Source: Sporosarcina sp. FSL W7-1349
Lineage (GTDB): Bacteria; Bacillota; Bacilli; Bacillales_A; Planococcaceae
Reading direction: 5' to 3'
DNA: 64,000 nucleotides
Assembly: GCF_038003045.1 (NCBI RefSeq)
Contig: NZ_JBBOOK010000001.1
Span: 2,542,001 to 2,606,000 of the forward strand
The notes under the pieces are model-generated. The model was not told the origin of the DNA. It saw only the letters and a list, made by a program, of their open reading frames with translations, and did not search any database. Positions 1-7,472 of this stretch are shown in pieces (position 1 is the first letter of the stretch; every line of letters begins with the position of its first letter). The translations under genes and the position numbers were made by a program.

Positions 1-414
1 GTCACCGCAGGAATCGCGGCTCCGATGTTCGCAGGCATTCCCGTAACGCATCGGGAACACAGTTCTTCCTTTGCCATGATCACCGGCCATTTGCACGAAG
101 GCAATTTTGTCGAGGAGAAATGGAAAGCCTATGCGACGGGGATTGACACGCTCGTCTTCTATATGGGCGTCCAAAACCTATCCTATATTTGCAGCCAGCT
201 GGTCGAGCACGGGAAAGACGAGACAACCCCGGTCGCCCTTATCGAATGGGGCACGCTGGAAAAGCAACGCACCGTGACCGGGACATTGGAAACAATTGAA
301 GGCATCGCTGCCGAGGCAGCCATCACCCACCCCGCCATCATCGTCGTCGGCAGCGTCGTCAGTTTGCGCGACACGATCCAATGGTTCGAAAAGGAATCAG
401 TCGTACCACGTTGA
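1..414 (+). CDS. cobA: Uroporphyrinogen-III C-methyltransferase (SUMT), 3' part
   Basis: The open frame enters from the left edge, so only the last 137 codons are present. The family methylates uroporphyrinogen III at C2 and C7 with SAM to give precorrin-2, the branch point to siroheme and cobalamin. The piece carries C-terminal tetrapyrrole-methylase landmarks: GIPVTHR, SFAMITGH, LVFYMGV, a P-V-A-L-I-E-W-G-T segment and PAIIVVGSVV near the end. The stop is followed at once by a terminator, so it is the last gene of its unit. Without the N-terminus, a NasF- or CobA-type paralogue cannot be told apart. Confidence 0.85.
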   Translation, partial: VTAGIAAPMFAGIPVTHREHSSSFAMITGHLHEGNFVEEKWKAYATGIDTLVFYMGVQNLSYICSQLVEHGKDETTPVALIEWGTLEKQRTVTGTLETIEGIAAEAAITHPAIIVVGSVVSLRDTIQWFEKESVVPR

Positions 415-442
415 AAAGTCGTCCGTTGAGGGCGGCTTTTTT
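415..442 (+). terminator. Terminator of the SUMT gene
   Basis: AAAAGTCGTC pairs with GGCGGCTTTT through two G-T wobbles, and a run of T follows. It begins directly after the stop codon. Confidence 0.75.
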
Positions 443-475
443 TGTTTATCGTACGGTGGGATCGGTGGATAATCG

Positions 476-580
476 TCACTATTGGCGATTTATTCTTCAC
501 TTTTGTAGTTTTATCCGTCACTTTTGAATGAATATCCGTCACTTCCGCACATCTATCCGTCAAGTTCACAATTTTATTCC
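476..580. repeat. 21-bp-period degenerate array, family A (5 units)
   Basis: Five units of exactly 21 bp begin at 476, 497, 518, 539 and 560. The best conserved parts are TCACTTTTG at the start of a unit and ATCCG at its end. On the minus strand the period equals seven codons and reads as a degenerate V-T-D-x-x-x-K heptad, but no start site or coding logic supports a gene. The array occupies the first part of the 423-bp gap between the SUMT and DinB genes. Confidence 0.75.
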
Positions 581-673
581 CAAGTCGGATCTTTAGCACC
601 AAACCAAGGAGTACCAATTAGCAGCTTCCTTCACCCTCCCTGGAAAATTCAATTACCCGATTAAAATCCTTTT

Positions 674-799
674 TGCAAGCTAACGAACGTTGAACGCTAG
701 AAAACCATGTCCGAGCACGAGGAAACCGACTTTAAACGCAAGCAATTCCCTATCGAATACAATCAAAATCTGAGCCTCAATCATAAACAAAAAAAGACC
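674..799. repeat. 21-bp-period degenerate array, family B (6 units)
   Basis: Units of 21 bp start at 674, 695, 716, 737, 758 and 779. The unit head resembles TGCAAGCAA, best preserved at 674 and 737. On the minus strand this gives a degenerate L-L-A-x-x-x-x heptad. The same family recurs at 8449-8595 and 12317-12421. The array runs into the terminator of the DinB gene. Confidence 0.65.
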
Positions 800-830
800 A
801 TCTCGAAATTCCTTCAAGACAGTCTTTCAC
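793..830 (-). terminator. Terminator of the DinB-family gene
   Basis: On the minus strand AAAGACTGTCTTGAA pairs with TTTCGAGATGGTCTTT through several G-T wobbles and is followed by a T-rich tract. It lies just past the stop of the gene at 838-1299. Confidence 0.65.
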
Positions 831-837
831 GCTAAGC

Positions 838-1299
838 TTACTTGGATACGACACGGTTCAACCCGGAGATAACGCCGGCATGGACACCTTCATGCCACAC
901 TGTAAATTGGACGAGGGCATCGACCGTTTCCATCTTATGATCTCGAATCTGCACTGGCTCTGGCAGCGGTTCGTTCAACTTGCCTTCCAGCGCCGAAGTC
1001 ACTCGTTGCTCCTGTTCTTTCAAGGCGTTCCATAATTCCTCGTTGGATGGTGCTTCCGTTTCCCATTTTGTGGGGCTGGAACCCGGAACAAAAAGCGGCA
1101 TCCATTCGGCATTCACCACTTCATAACCAGGCAGCGCCTTTGAAATGAAGTTCTCCATGACGACGTAAATATGCCCGATATTCCACCGGATTGTGTTGCT
1201 AAATCCCTCTGGCTGGACATCCCATTCTGCTTCCGGCGATTGCTTGACTTGGCTAAGCGTGTACATTCTGGCAAAGCTCAACTGTTGTAATGTAGACAT
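838..1299 (-). CDS. DinB-family protein
   Basis: A 153-aa soluble protein with the DinB/YfiT four-helix-bundle pattern. Three histidines that form the metal site in this family are visible: H43 in NIGHIY, and H136 and H140 in WHEGVHAG. Members are metal-dependent transferases or hydrolases, some acting with bacillithiol; the substrate here cannot be read. The ATG has a GGGGGAAG ribosome binding site upstream. The gene stands alone, flanked by its own terminator and an inverted-repeat element. Confidence 0.8.
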   Translation of the reverse strand: MSTLQQLSFARMYTLSQVKQSPEAEWDVQPEGFSNTIRWNIGHIYVVMENFISKALPGYEVVNAEWMPLFVPGSSPTKWETEAPSNEELWNALKEQEQRVTSALEGKLNEPLPEPVQIRDHKMETVDALVQFTVWHEGVHAGVISGLNRVVSK

Positions 1300-1367
1300 T
1301 TGAATCTTCCCCCTTTTCTAATTACAACTTTATCCTAAGTCAACGAAGAAGAAAAGCAAACGGCGTT

Positions 1368-1435
1368 GGTGACAGGCACCCATACAATTCAGACACTAAT
1401 CAGAATTGCCCCTGAATTCACGGGTGACTGTCACC
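1368..1435. repeat. Inverted-repeat element
   Basis: GGTGACAGGCACCC at 1368-1381 is mirrored by GGGTGACTGTCACC at 1422-1435 with one mismatch. A nested AATTCAG/CTGAATT pair strengthens the fold. It lies in the 192-bp gap between the DinB gene and the next small gene. The ends resemble short intergenic elements common in Bacillales; no coding capacity is seen. Confidence 0.65.
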
Positions 1436-1454
1436 CAATCAACTGGGGACCATA

Positions 1455-1482
1455 AAAAACGACCCCTTCTCAGGGGTCGTTT
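1455..1482 (-). terminator. Terminator, mainly for the minus-strand gene at 1492-1806
   Basis: AAACGACCCC and GGGGTCGTTT form a perfect hairpin. On the minus strand a six-T run follows the stem; the plus-strand side is T-rich as well. Confidence 0.85.
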
Positions 1483-1491
1483 CTGCTTTCT

Positions 1492-1806
1492 CTATTCCCT
1501 AACTGGGTTTTCTTTCGGATTCAAATCATTCCATTTTTTGTGGACGTCTTTATTGAATGTGTATGACGGCTGCTCCATTCCAAATTCTACGGACAGGTTG
1601 GGCTGTATCGTTTCCTTGGCCGATTCTTTTTTATTTTCATTGAATGCGGAAGGCTTGTTGGCACCGGTTTTCGTCAACTCATTTTTGCGGAATACGTCCG
1701 AAACGTTCGAGTCAGAAGGATCCGAAAGCGGAAGTTCTCCGGAACGCACAACGCCTCTTGGTTCATAGTCCTCTTTGTTCGGATACTTATCTTTGTTCGT
1801 AATCAT
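1492..1806 (-). CDS. Hypothetical small hydrophilic protein
   Basis: A 104-aa protein I do not recognise. It is very polar, rich in Asn, Lys, Glu, Pro and Ser, has no membrane segment and no Cys or His cluster, and looks largely disordered. It begins MITNKDKYPNKEDYEPRG. Support for a real gene comes from an AGGAGG site at 1815-1820 eight bases before the ATG and a strong terminator after the stop. In composition it resembles the small spore or stress proteins of Bacillales, but no family motif is visible, so no function is assigned. Confidence 0.6.
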   Translation of the reverse strand: MITNKDKYPNKEDYEPRGVVRSGELPLSDPSDSNVSDVFRKNELTKTGANKPSAFNENKKESAKETIQPNLSVEFGMEQPSYTFNKDVHKKWNDLNPKENPVRE

Positions 1807-1989
1807 CCAACATTCCTCCTTTTCGAACGGCGATTCAACTAAACTCCATCGATTTCGCCTTTCACATACTTTTCCTATTGTTTACTATTCCCCATCTTCT
1901 TCATTCCTAAACCTTTTTTTCGAAAAAAGATTATCTGAAACAAAAATAATCCCTAATCGTCCTTTAACATAACTTGGGAGGTGCATCGA

Positions 1990-2640
1990 ATGAAAAAAAT
2001 AGCCGCTTTTGGATTGCCTTTTGCCAATATAGCCATCCTATTGTGGATTGAGCAGGGGCTCCAAATTTCCTACGGTTGGAAAACGGCCGCCAAAATTATT
2101 CTTTTCCTACTCATCCCATTTTTCCTATTCCGGCCGACGCGCCTTCCCTTTTTACAGTTCAGGAAAATTGACCGAAAAAGCATCCTGATTTCCAGCGGGG
2201 CGGGAATCGGGATGCTTGCCATCATCATTGGGACATTCAACCTACTACAACCTTACATCGATCTCGAATCCTTGCGACTCGATTTAGAAGACTCTGGTGT
2301 GAATAGTTTGATATTTCCCATTATAGCATTTTATATCTTGTTAGGGAACTCCTTTATTGAAGAATTTTTCTTCCGGGGGATTTTACCGGACCTGTTACGG
2401 CAATCGCGGTCTCGTCTTTTCTTGCCCTCCTTCTTTTTCGCTATTTACCATATTGCCATTTTTCTCCCGTGGTTCACCCCGCCACTTCTGGCGCTTGCCA
2501 TCGGTGGACTCTGGGCGGGCGGAATCATTTTTCAATTGCTGAATGAAAAAAGCGGCGTCATCCTTCCCTCCTGGATTGTTCATATGTGGGCCGATGCCGG
2601 CATTCTGCTCATCGGAGCATACCTATTTTATTTTAAATAA
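1990..2640 (+). CDS. CPBP-family intramembrane metalloprotease (CAAX protease/Abi)
   Basis: A 216-aa polytopic membrane protein with about six hydrophobic spans. The family's catalytic motifs are present: EEFFFRG (E124, E125, R129), H154 in SFFFAIYH, and H198 with D202 in the last region. Bacterial members process peptides or act in self-immunity; the substrate is unknown. I use the ATG at 1990 rather than the in-frame GTG at 1981, because GGGAGG at 1976-1981 is then correctly spaced. No bacteriocin-like gene is next to it. Confidence 0.85.
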   Translation: MKKIAAFGLPFANIAILLWIEQGLQISYGWKTAAKIILFLLIPFFLFRPTRLPFLQFRKIDRKSILISSGAGIGMLAIIIGTFNLLQPYIDLESLRLDLEDSGVNSLIFPIIAFYILLGNSFIEEFFFRGILPDLLRQSRSRLFLPSFFFAIYHIAIFLPWFTPPLLALAIGGLWAGGIIFQLLNEKSGVILPSWIVHMWADAGILLIGAYLFYFK

Positions 2641-2642
2641 AA

Positions 2643-2673
2643 AACGCGTTTGCCTATCCAAACGGCAAACGCG
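2643..2673 (-). terminator. Terminator of the two-component operon
   Basis: ACGCGTTTGCC and GGCAAACGCGT form a perfect 11-bp stem. Only the minus strand has a T run after the stem, so it mainly serves the kinase gene. Confidence 0.85.
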
Positions 2674-2685
2674 TACCATCTAAAC

Positions 2686-4965
2686 TTACAGCGGCAGCGC
2701 GGGAACCGTTACAGTCACTTTGAACAAATCCCCGTCAACCTCGATTTTCATTGTCCCATCATGCAGATCGACAATGGATTGTGCGATGGCAAGACCGAGG
2801 CCCGAACCATCCGTATGGCGGGAGGTGTCCGCCCGTTTGAAACGCTCGAATAATTCGTCCACATTTTCACCCAGCTCGTATTTCGTCACATTTTTCACGA
2901 CGAACTCGGATTGGCTTCCCACTTGCCGGAGCGAAATATACACCCGGGTGCCCGGCAATGTGTATTTGATCGCATTGACAATCAAGTTATCCAGCACGCG
3001 CCACCACCGTTGCCCATCGACATAGGCAATTAATGGCGACTCGGGCATGGTCGGACGGAAATCCAGACCCGACTCTTCGATTTCGGCAGCGTGCTCCGCA
3101 AGTGCCTGTTGTAATAACTGCGTTAAATCCACCCGCTGTTTCGTCAACTCCATATTGCCGCTCGCCATCTTGGACACATCGAACAGATCCTCGATCAGCG
3201 TTTTCAAACGCTGGGATTTCTTATCAAGAATATCGACATATTTCATTCGCTCCTCAATGGATAACTCCTCATTCTTCAACAGATCGGTATACGTGATAAT
3301 GGAGGTGAGCGGTGTCCGTAAGTCATGGCTGACATTCGTGATAAGCTCCGTTTTCAACCGCTCGCTTTTCGCCTGCTCGTTCATGGAAATCCGGACGCCT
3401 TCCCGGACGTTGTTCAAATTGGCGGCATGCTTGGCCAATGGAGATTTGCCTTCCACCTCGATTTCCTTCTGGAGCCGCCCCTCCGCCATCGCTTCTGTAG
3501 CAATCATAATCCGGTTCAGATAAGCGGTTCTCCGGACAAAGATATAAATAAAAGGAAGTCCGACAAACAACGCAAGCGGGGCATAAATCACTATCAAAAA
3601 TGGCTGGAGCAGTACACCGGCAAATCCAATCCCCGCCAAGAAAAATCCAATCAGCAGCAGAAACATCTGCGTCCCGATTCTCCGGTTCAAAAACATGTCT
3701 TGCAACGCCTTCAAAAACTTTGCCGAATAACTGTTTTTCAGCTCCCTTTCAAAAGCCCCTTCCACTTTCACCTGCTCCCAAAAGGCAACAAGCTGAAAAA
3801 CAATGGCTGCTATTAATAAAACGCAAAAGGCGGTTAGACCACCTAAAGATATGGTGTTTTCTATACTCGGCTGAAAAAAGAACCAAGAATATCGCCCTGG
3901 AAGCATTTCAAGCACAGCATACGCCCAAAATCCGCAGAACAATAATAGTGCCGCTCGGAAGTCGATCTTCCACGCATTATATCGATCAATTAGACGACTC
4001 TCCGTCACCCATTCCTTTTTGAAGCGGAAAAACGTCAAGATCGCGATTAAAGCTAGCACACCAAGTCCCCATAAAATATACATTCCGGTTTTCGTCCGAT
4101 TAAAATGCTGTACGTCCCTTCCAAGGTCGCCTTTTGCCAATGCACTTTTCGGGACGATCACCTTCCCTTCGAACAATCGGACAGCGGGCTTCACCTGCAG
4201 TTGTGTGTCCACTGCCCTAGTTTCCGACGTCGACGTCGTAACACTGTCCCTGAATGGATTGACCGCATATTCCTGGACCACCTCGGTTCGCTCTCCACCG
4301 AAATAAACCGGATTCCAATTATCCATTCGGACGCCCTCCGCTCTGAGATATCCATTGTCCTCAATGAAATCTTTTTGATAGGCAGCAGGGGCATTCATAT
4401 TCCCCGAAGAGAACACTTCCCCCGTTTCGATGTCCTTCAATTCATAAGCAACCGGAAACGGCGGACGACTTTCCAGATTATTAATATAATCTCTCAAATA
4501 CGACTCCAGCTCCACCTCCTTCTCAGCGCGGACTTTCGCTTCCACATGGGAATCGTCTTCAAAGTTTTGGCGGATATCCCGAATTTTCGCATCCCGCTCC
4601 TTCACCAAGGCCTCTTTCAGATTTTCACTCTTGGCAGCTTCTGCATCGGCAATCCGTTCCTCGTATTGCATCTCGATATTCTCAATTTGATAACTCAATG
4701 TACCGTACCGATTACGATGCTCTTCGATTTCTGCTTTGGAAACTGTAATTCGCTTCTTTTCCGCTTCAATATTGATCGGATTGAGAACTGTCGCCCCTAG
4801 ATTTTCATAAAATTCATCCATCTTCATTTGGAAATCATCCAGATCGACATAACTTTTCCCGATATATCGAGAGCCTTCCTGAAAATAGGTCAATAGCGTC
4901 AGCAGGACAACAGCAGCACATGCTGACCATACCAACAAGGTCATGCCATTATGTTTTTTCATCAT
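2686..4965 (-). CDS. Sensor histidine kinase with large extracytoplasmic domain
   Basis: A 759-aa kinase. An N-terminal membrane anchor (about residues 8-25) is followed by an extracytoplasmic region of some 260 residues, rich in charged coiled-coil sequence. Several further membrane spans come next, then HisKA with the phosphorylated H547 in NVSHDLRTPL. HATPase_c follows, with an N box around N660 and DGSGLGL near 719. I place the start at the ATG at 4965, behind GGGAG, not at the TTG three bases upstream. That ATG overlaps the stop of the small ORF before it (TGATG), indicating translational coupling. The partner is the OmpR-type regulator at 5119-5808. The signal is unknown. Confidence 0.9.
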   Translation of the reverse strand: MMKKHNGMTLLVWSACAAVVLLTLLTYFQEGSRYIGKSYVDLDDFQMKMDEFYENLGATVLNPINIEAEKKRITVSKAEIEEHRNRYGTLSYQIENIEMQYEERIADAEAAKSENLKEALVKERDAKIRDIRQNFEDDSHVEAKVRAEKEVELESYLRDYINNLESRPPFPVAYELKDIETGEVFSSGNMNAPAAYQKDFIEDNGYLRAEGVRMDNWNPVYFGGERTEVVQEYAVNPFRDSVTTSTSETRAVDTQLQVKPAVRLFEGKVIVPKSALAKGDLGRDVQHFNRTKTGMYILWGLGVLALIAILTFFRFKKEWVTESRLIDRYNAWKIDFRAALLLFCGFWAYAVLEMLPGRYSWFFFQPSIENTISLGGLTAFCVLLIAAIVFQLVAFWEQVKVEGAFERELKNSYSAKFLKALQDMFLNRRIGTQMFLLLIGFFLAGIGFAGVLLQPFLIVIYAPLALFVGLPFIYIFVRRTAYLNRIMIATEAMAEGRLQKEIEVEGKSPLAKHAANLNNVREGVRISMNEQAKSERLKTELITNVSHDLRTPLTSIITYTDLLKNEELSIEERMKYVDILDKKSQRLKTLIEDLFDVSKMASGNMELTKQRVDLTQLLQQALAEHAAEIEESGLDFRPTMPESPLIAYVDGQRWWRVLDNLIVNAIKYTLPGTRVYISLRQVGSQSEFVVKNVTKYELGENVDELFERFKRADTSRHTDGSGLGLAIAQSIVDLHDGTMKIEVDGDLFKVTVTVPALPL

Positions 4966-5141
4966 CAAATACTCCCTTTGACAAGACGTGTAAAGTAGGC
5001 GATGATCCGGCTTGCACGCTCGACGCCCTCACTGACCAACTCCATAATGTGAGAAAAGCAGTAGCCGATACTGAGCAAGGCGATGAAAATCGCAACAAGC
5101 GACCAGAACAGAGCCCAATCATTTTTCGATTTTGTAACCAA
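4965..5141 (-). CDS. Small single-span membrane protein between regulator and kinase
   Basis: A 58-aa ORF beginning with TTG at 5141, inside the last codons of the response regulator. It is preceded by AGGTGG nine bases upstream and ends in a TGATG overlap with the kinase ATG. The product has a short polar start, a hydrophobic segment at about residues 9-30 (WALFWSLVAIFIALLSIGY), then an amphipathic charged tail containing ELVSEGVERASRII. Its position, size and coupling on both sides argue for a real gene, perhaps modulating the kinase. No family is recognised. Confidence 0.65.
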   Translation of the reverse strand: MVTKSKNDWALFWSLVAIFIALLSIGYCFSHIMELVSEGVERASRIIAYFTRLVKGSI

Positions 5142-5808
5142 TGCCCCACACCACCTTCACGTATCTCGGATTTTTCGGATCCGCTTCGATTTTTTCCCGG
5201 ATTTTCCGTATATGGACTGCCACGATGTTTTCCGCATTATATGCTTCTTCATTCCAAACTCGCTCGTAAATTTCATTGATGGAGAAGACCCGACCTGCGT
5301 GCTTCATGAGCAATTCGGTGATTTTATATTCGATCGGCGTCAGCTTCACCGGTTTCCCATCTACGGTGATTTCCTTCGACTCTTCATCCAATACAAGCCC
5401 GTCGATTTCAATCTTCCGCTGCCCATCATATGTACCCAGCTGGACATAGCGCCGCAATTGCGACTTGACCCGTGCCATCAGCTCCATCGGATGGAACGGC
5501 TTCGTCACATAATCATCCGCCCCTACCGACAAGCCGTGAATCTTATCGGAATCCTCCGCCTTGGCACTCAGCATGATAATCGGGATATTGCGCGCCTCCC
5601 GGATTTTGAATGTCGCCGTAATTCCGTCCATATTCGGCATCATAATATCGAGAATGAGCAGATGGACCTCTTGGGATGCCAGCAATTCCAACGCCTCTTT
5701 CCCATCCGCCGCTTTCAATACTAGATAGCCTTCATTTTTTAAGTAGATCTCGATGCCGTCGCGGATGTCCTGATCGTCATCCGCCACGAGTACTGTGAAT
5801 GTTGCCAT
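5119..5808 (-). CDS. OmpR/PhoB-family response regulator
   Basis: A 229-aa protein with a receiver domain (acidic D10/D11, phospho-acceptor D54 in LILDIMMPNMDG, S81, K103 in VTKPF). A C-terminal winged-helix DNA-binding domain ends with the characteristic WGIGYKIEK. The ATG follows AGAGGTG. It is first in an operon with the 58-aa membrane ORF and the kinase. A perfect TTCTTAAGAA palindrome at 5890-5899 lies between this gene and the divergent pair at 5999-7437 and is a candidate binding site. Confidence 0.92.
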   Translation of the reverse strand: MATFTVLVADDDQDIRDGIEIYLKNEGYLVLKAADGKEALELLASQEVHLLILDIMMPNMDGITATFKIREARNIPIIMLSAKAEDSDKIHGLSVGADDYVTKPFHPMELMARVKSQLRRYVQLGTYDGQRKIEIDGLVLDEESKEITVDGKPVKLTPIEYKITELLMKHAGRVFSINEIYERVWNEEAYNAENIVAVHIRKIREKIEADPKNPRYVKVVWGIGYKIEK

Positions 5809-5889
5809 CCTTGCGCACCTCTCTTTTCTCTTATGATACCAATTGTAGTCGCCAAATCTTAACTTTCCCCCATCGCAATTATGAAGAAA

Positions 5890-5954
5890 TTCTTAAGAAG
5901 GACATTTGCACATCTTCAGACATATTTTGAGAATAATACACAGAATGCTATACT
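5890..5954 (+). promoter_or_regulatory. Promoter of the 5999-7437 operon with candidate regulator site
   Basis: TTGAGA at 5927-5932 and TATACT at 5949-5954 are separated by 16 bp and fit sigma-A. The palindrome TTCTTAAGAA at 5890-5899 lies about 28 bp upstream of the -35, in the gap shared with the divergent response-regulator gene. Confidence 0.6.
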
Positions 5955-5998
5955 GGAAGGAATTGAGATAATTTGGGGAAATGAAAGGAGAATACCAG

Positions 5999-6880
5999 AT
6001 GAGGTCTTCGTTTTTTTGGATTGCCCTCGGTCTCATCGGCTTAAGTTGGATTGCTAATTCTCTTTACGCCCACTCCCAAAAGTTGGATGAACCGATCTTT
6101 CTAAAACAATACACAAAAGTCGATACGACGGAGGAAACACCCATCCTCACCTTTTATTATCTGACCAACAAGGACGACAGGAGCTCGGCATCCGCCGTCC
6201 GCATCGAAGGCGTTGAGACGTTTGCAAGCGGAACGCACTCTTCCTACGAACGGGACCGGTCCGATTTGAACGTGCAAACGTTTACGCATCACGTACTGCG
6301 TAAAATGGAAGTGGAACTTCGCTCTCATGTGCTGGAGCCTTTGATGAAGGATGGAACCTTTTCATTCACAACAATGAAAGTTTGGTTCTCCACCGGCGGC
6401 GAAATGGAGGCGCCGATTGGGGCGATTATTTTGCAAGCGCCCGAGGAGACACCAGATGCGCTGCGTCATATGTCATCGGGCAGTAATTCGGATTGGATGG
6501 AGGAAGAGTTCCAAGCGACAGGACCACTAGTCATCGAGAAATTCGAAGTCATTCCCGATGTCGGAGAAGAAACCATCGTCAAGGTCGTACAAGGCGCATC
6601 CTTCCCCGGATTTATAACCGAGTGGGATTCATTGCCGGGAACGGATTATCGCCAATTTAAATTGCCGATGACGATGGAGGTGGATGACAGCCTATACGTG
6701 TTCAGAAAAAGGATGTCGGACGCTATGGAGCCCCTGCTGTCCATTTCCGGAACGACCCATTCCGGAGAAGAATTTCACGGCGGCATGTACAGCAGTTTTG
6801 CACCTTTTCACCATCTCACACAGGAACAAGTCAATGAAATCATCAAGGAGAAGAAGAAAGAGGAGGCGCCTGCTTCATGA
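5999..6880 (+). CDS. Hypothetical membrane-anchored extracytoplasmic protein
   Basis: A 293-aa protein with an N-terminal hydrophobic anchor (about residues 2-20, RSSFFWIALGLIGLSWIA) and a long polar domain presumably outside the membrane. No conserved domain is recognised. The ATG at 5999 is preferred over that at 5981 because AAAGGAG at 5984-5990 precedes it. It overlaps the next gene by four bases (ATGA), so the two are cotranslated. Being divergent from a two-component operon, it is a plausible target of that system. Confidence 0.75.
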   Translation: MRSSFFWIALGLIGLSWIANSLYAHSQKLDEPIFLKQYTKVDTTEETPILTFYYLTNKDDRSSASAVRIEGVETFASGTHSSYERDRSDLNVQTFTHHVLRKMEVELRSHVLEPLMKDGTFSFTTMKVWFSTGGEMEAPIGAIILQAPEETPDALRHMSSGSNSDWMEEEFQATGPLVIEKFEVIPDVGEETIVKVVQGASFPGFITEWDSLPGTDYRQFKLPMTMEVDDSLYVFRKRMSDAMEPLLSISGTTHSGEEFHGGMYSSFAPFHHLTQEQVNEIIKEKKKEEAPAS

Positions 6881-7437
6881 CCAATCAAGCGATGCGAACC
6901 TTATTCTGGGGTTATCTCTTCATCTTTTTCCGCGTGCAGATCGGAATTGACTGGCTGGCGGACCCGCTCGGTTATCTCATGATCGCGACCGCCTGTACAA
7001 AGCTGTCCAACGCCTATCCGCCCGCAAAAAAAGCGGGGATTTGGGCTGCGATCGGGATTTTCATTTCCCTGCCAGGGGTATTCGTCAACTTGTCGGAGCA
7101 GCTATTCGGATGGTGGGGATTGTATGCGTACGTGCTGCTCTTCTTGAAAACGATTGTCGCTTATTATTTGTTTACTGTTTTGCTTCAAGTTGTTGGAGAT
7201 TTTGATAATAAATCCTTGGTTGGCAGGACGCAAACCGTTTTCAGGCTTCATATCGGCGTCCATCTTGCCGTGCTGGCGCTCAGTTCCTTCTCTATGAATG
7301 CTAGTGGGGATGCTTGGATGACGGTGAGCTTTTTGCTTGGCATCTTCTTGATCGTCATGGATATTGCGTTCCTCTTGCTTGTCGGGACCATCCGGCGTGC
7401 TGCACCTCTTCGGCCCGCCTTTTTAAAAGAAACTTGA
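6877..7437 (+). CDS. Hypothetical polytopic membrane protein
   Basis: A 186-aa protein with about five hydrophobic segments, beginning MTNQAMRTLFWGYLF. No catalytic motif or known family is recognised. It is coupled by an ATGA overlap to the preceding anchored protein, which suggests that the two products form one membrane complex. A hairpin ends the unit right after the stop. Confidence 0.75.
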   Translation: MTNQAMRTLFWGYLFIFFRVQIGIDWLADPLGYLMIATACTKLSNAYPPAKKAGIWAAIGIFISLPGVFVNLSEQLFGWWGLYAYVLLFLKTIVAYYLFTVLLQVVGDFDNKSLVGRTQTVFRLHIGVHLAVLALSSFSMNASGDAWMTVSFLLGIFLIVMDIAFLLLVGTIRRAAPLRPAFLKET

Positions 7438-7439
7438 AA

Positions 7440-7472
7440 ACGCGCTGATCAGGAAGTTCCCCGGTCAGCGCG
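7440..7472. terminator. Hairpin terminator between convergent genes
   Basis: ACGCGCTGATC pairs with GGTCAGCGCGT. On the minus strand TTTT follows the stem, so it serves the transporter gene best. It overlaps that gene's stop codon. Confidence 0.7.

Noticed and set aside
476..580. CRISPR array
   Set aside because: Units follow one another without spacers, are too short and are degenerate; no cas genes are in the window.
183..617. 144-aa minus-strand ORF over the SUMT gene end and family A array
   Set aside because: Its first part is the 21-bp array read in frame and its second part is antisense to the SUMT gene. No ribosome binding site; the repeating VTD pattern comes from the repeat, not from a protein.
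1406..1768. 120-aa plus-strand ORF
   Set aside because: Antisense to the 1492-1806 gene, which has the ribosome binding site and terminator; this frame crosses the terminator.
4949..5149. 66-aa minus-strand ORF between regulator and kinase
   Set aside because: Cysteine- and serine-rich frame without a ribosome binding site. The alternative frame at 4965-5141 has the start signal, a membrane span and stop/start coupling.
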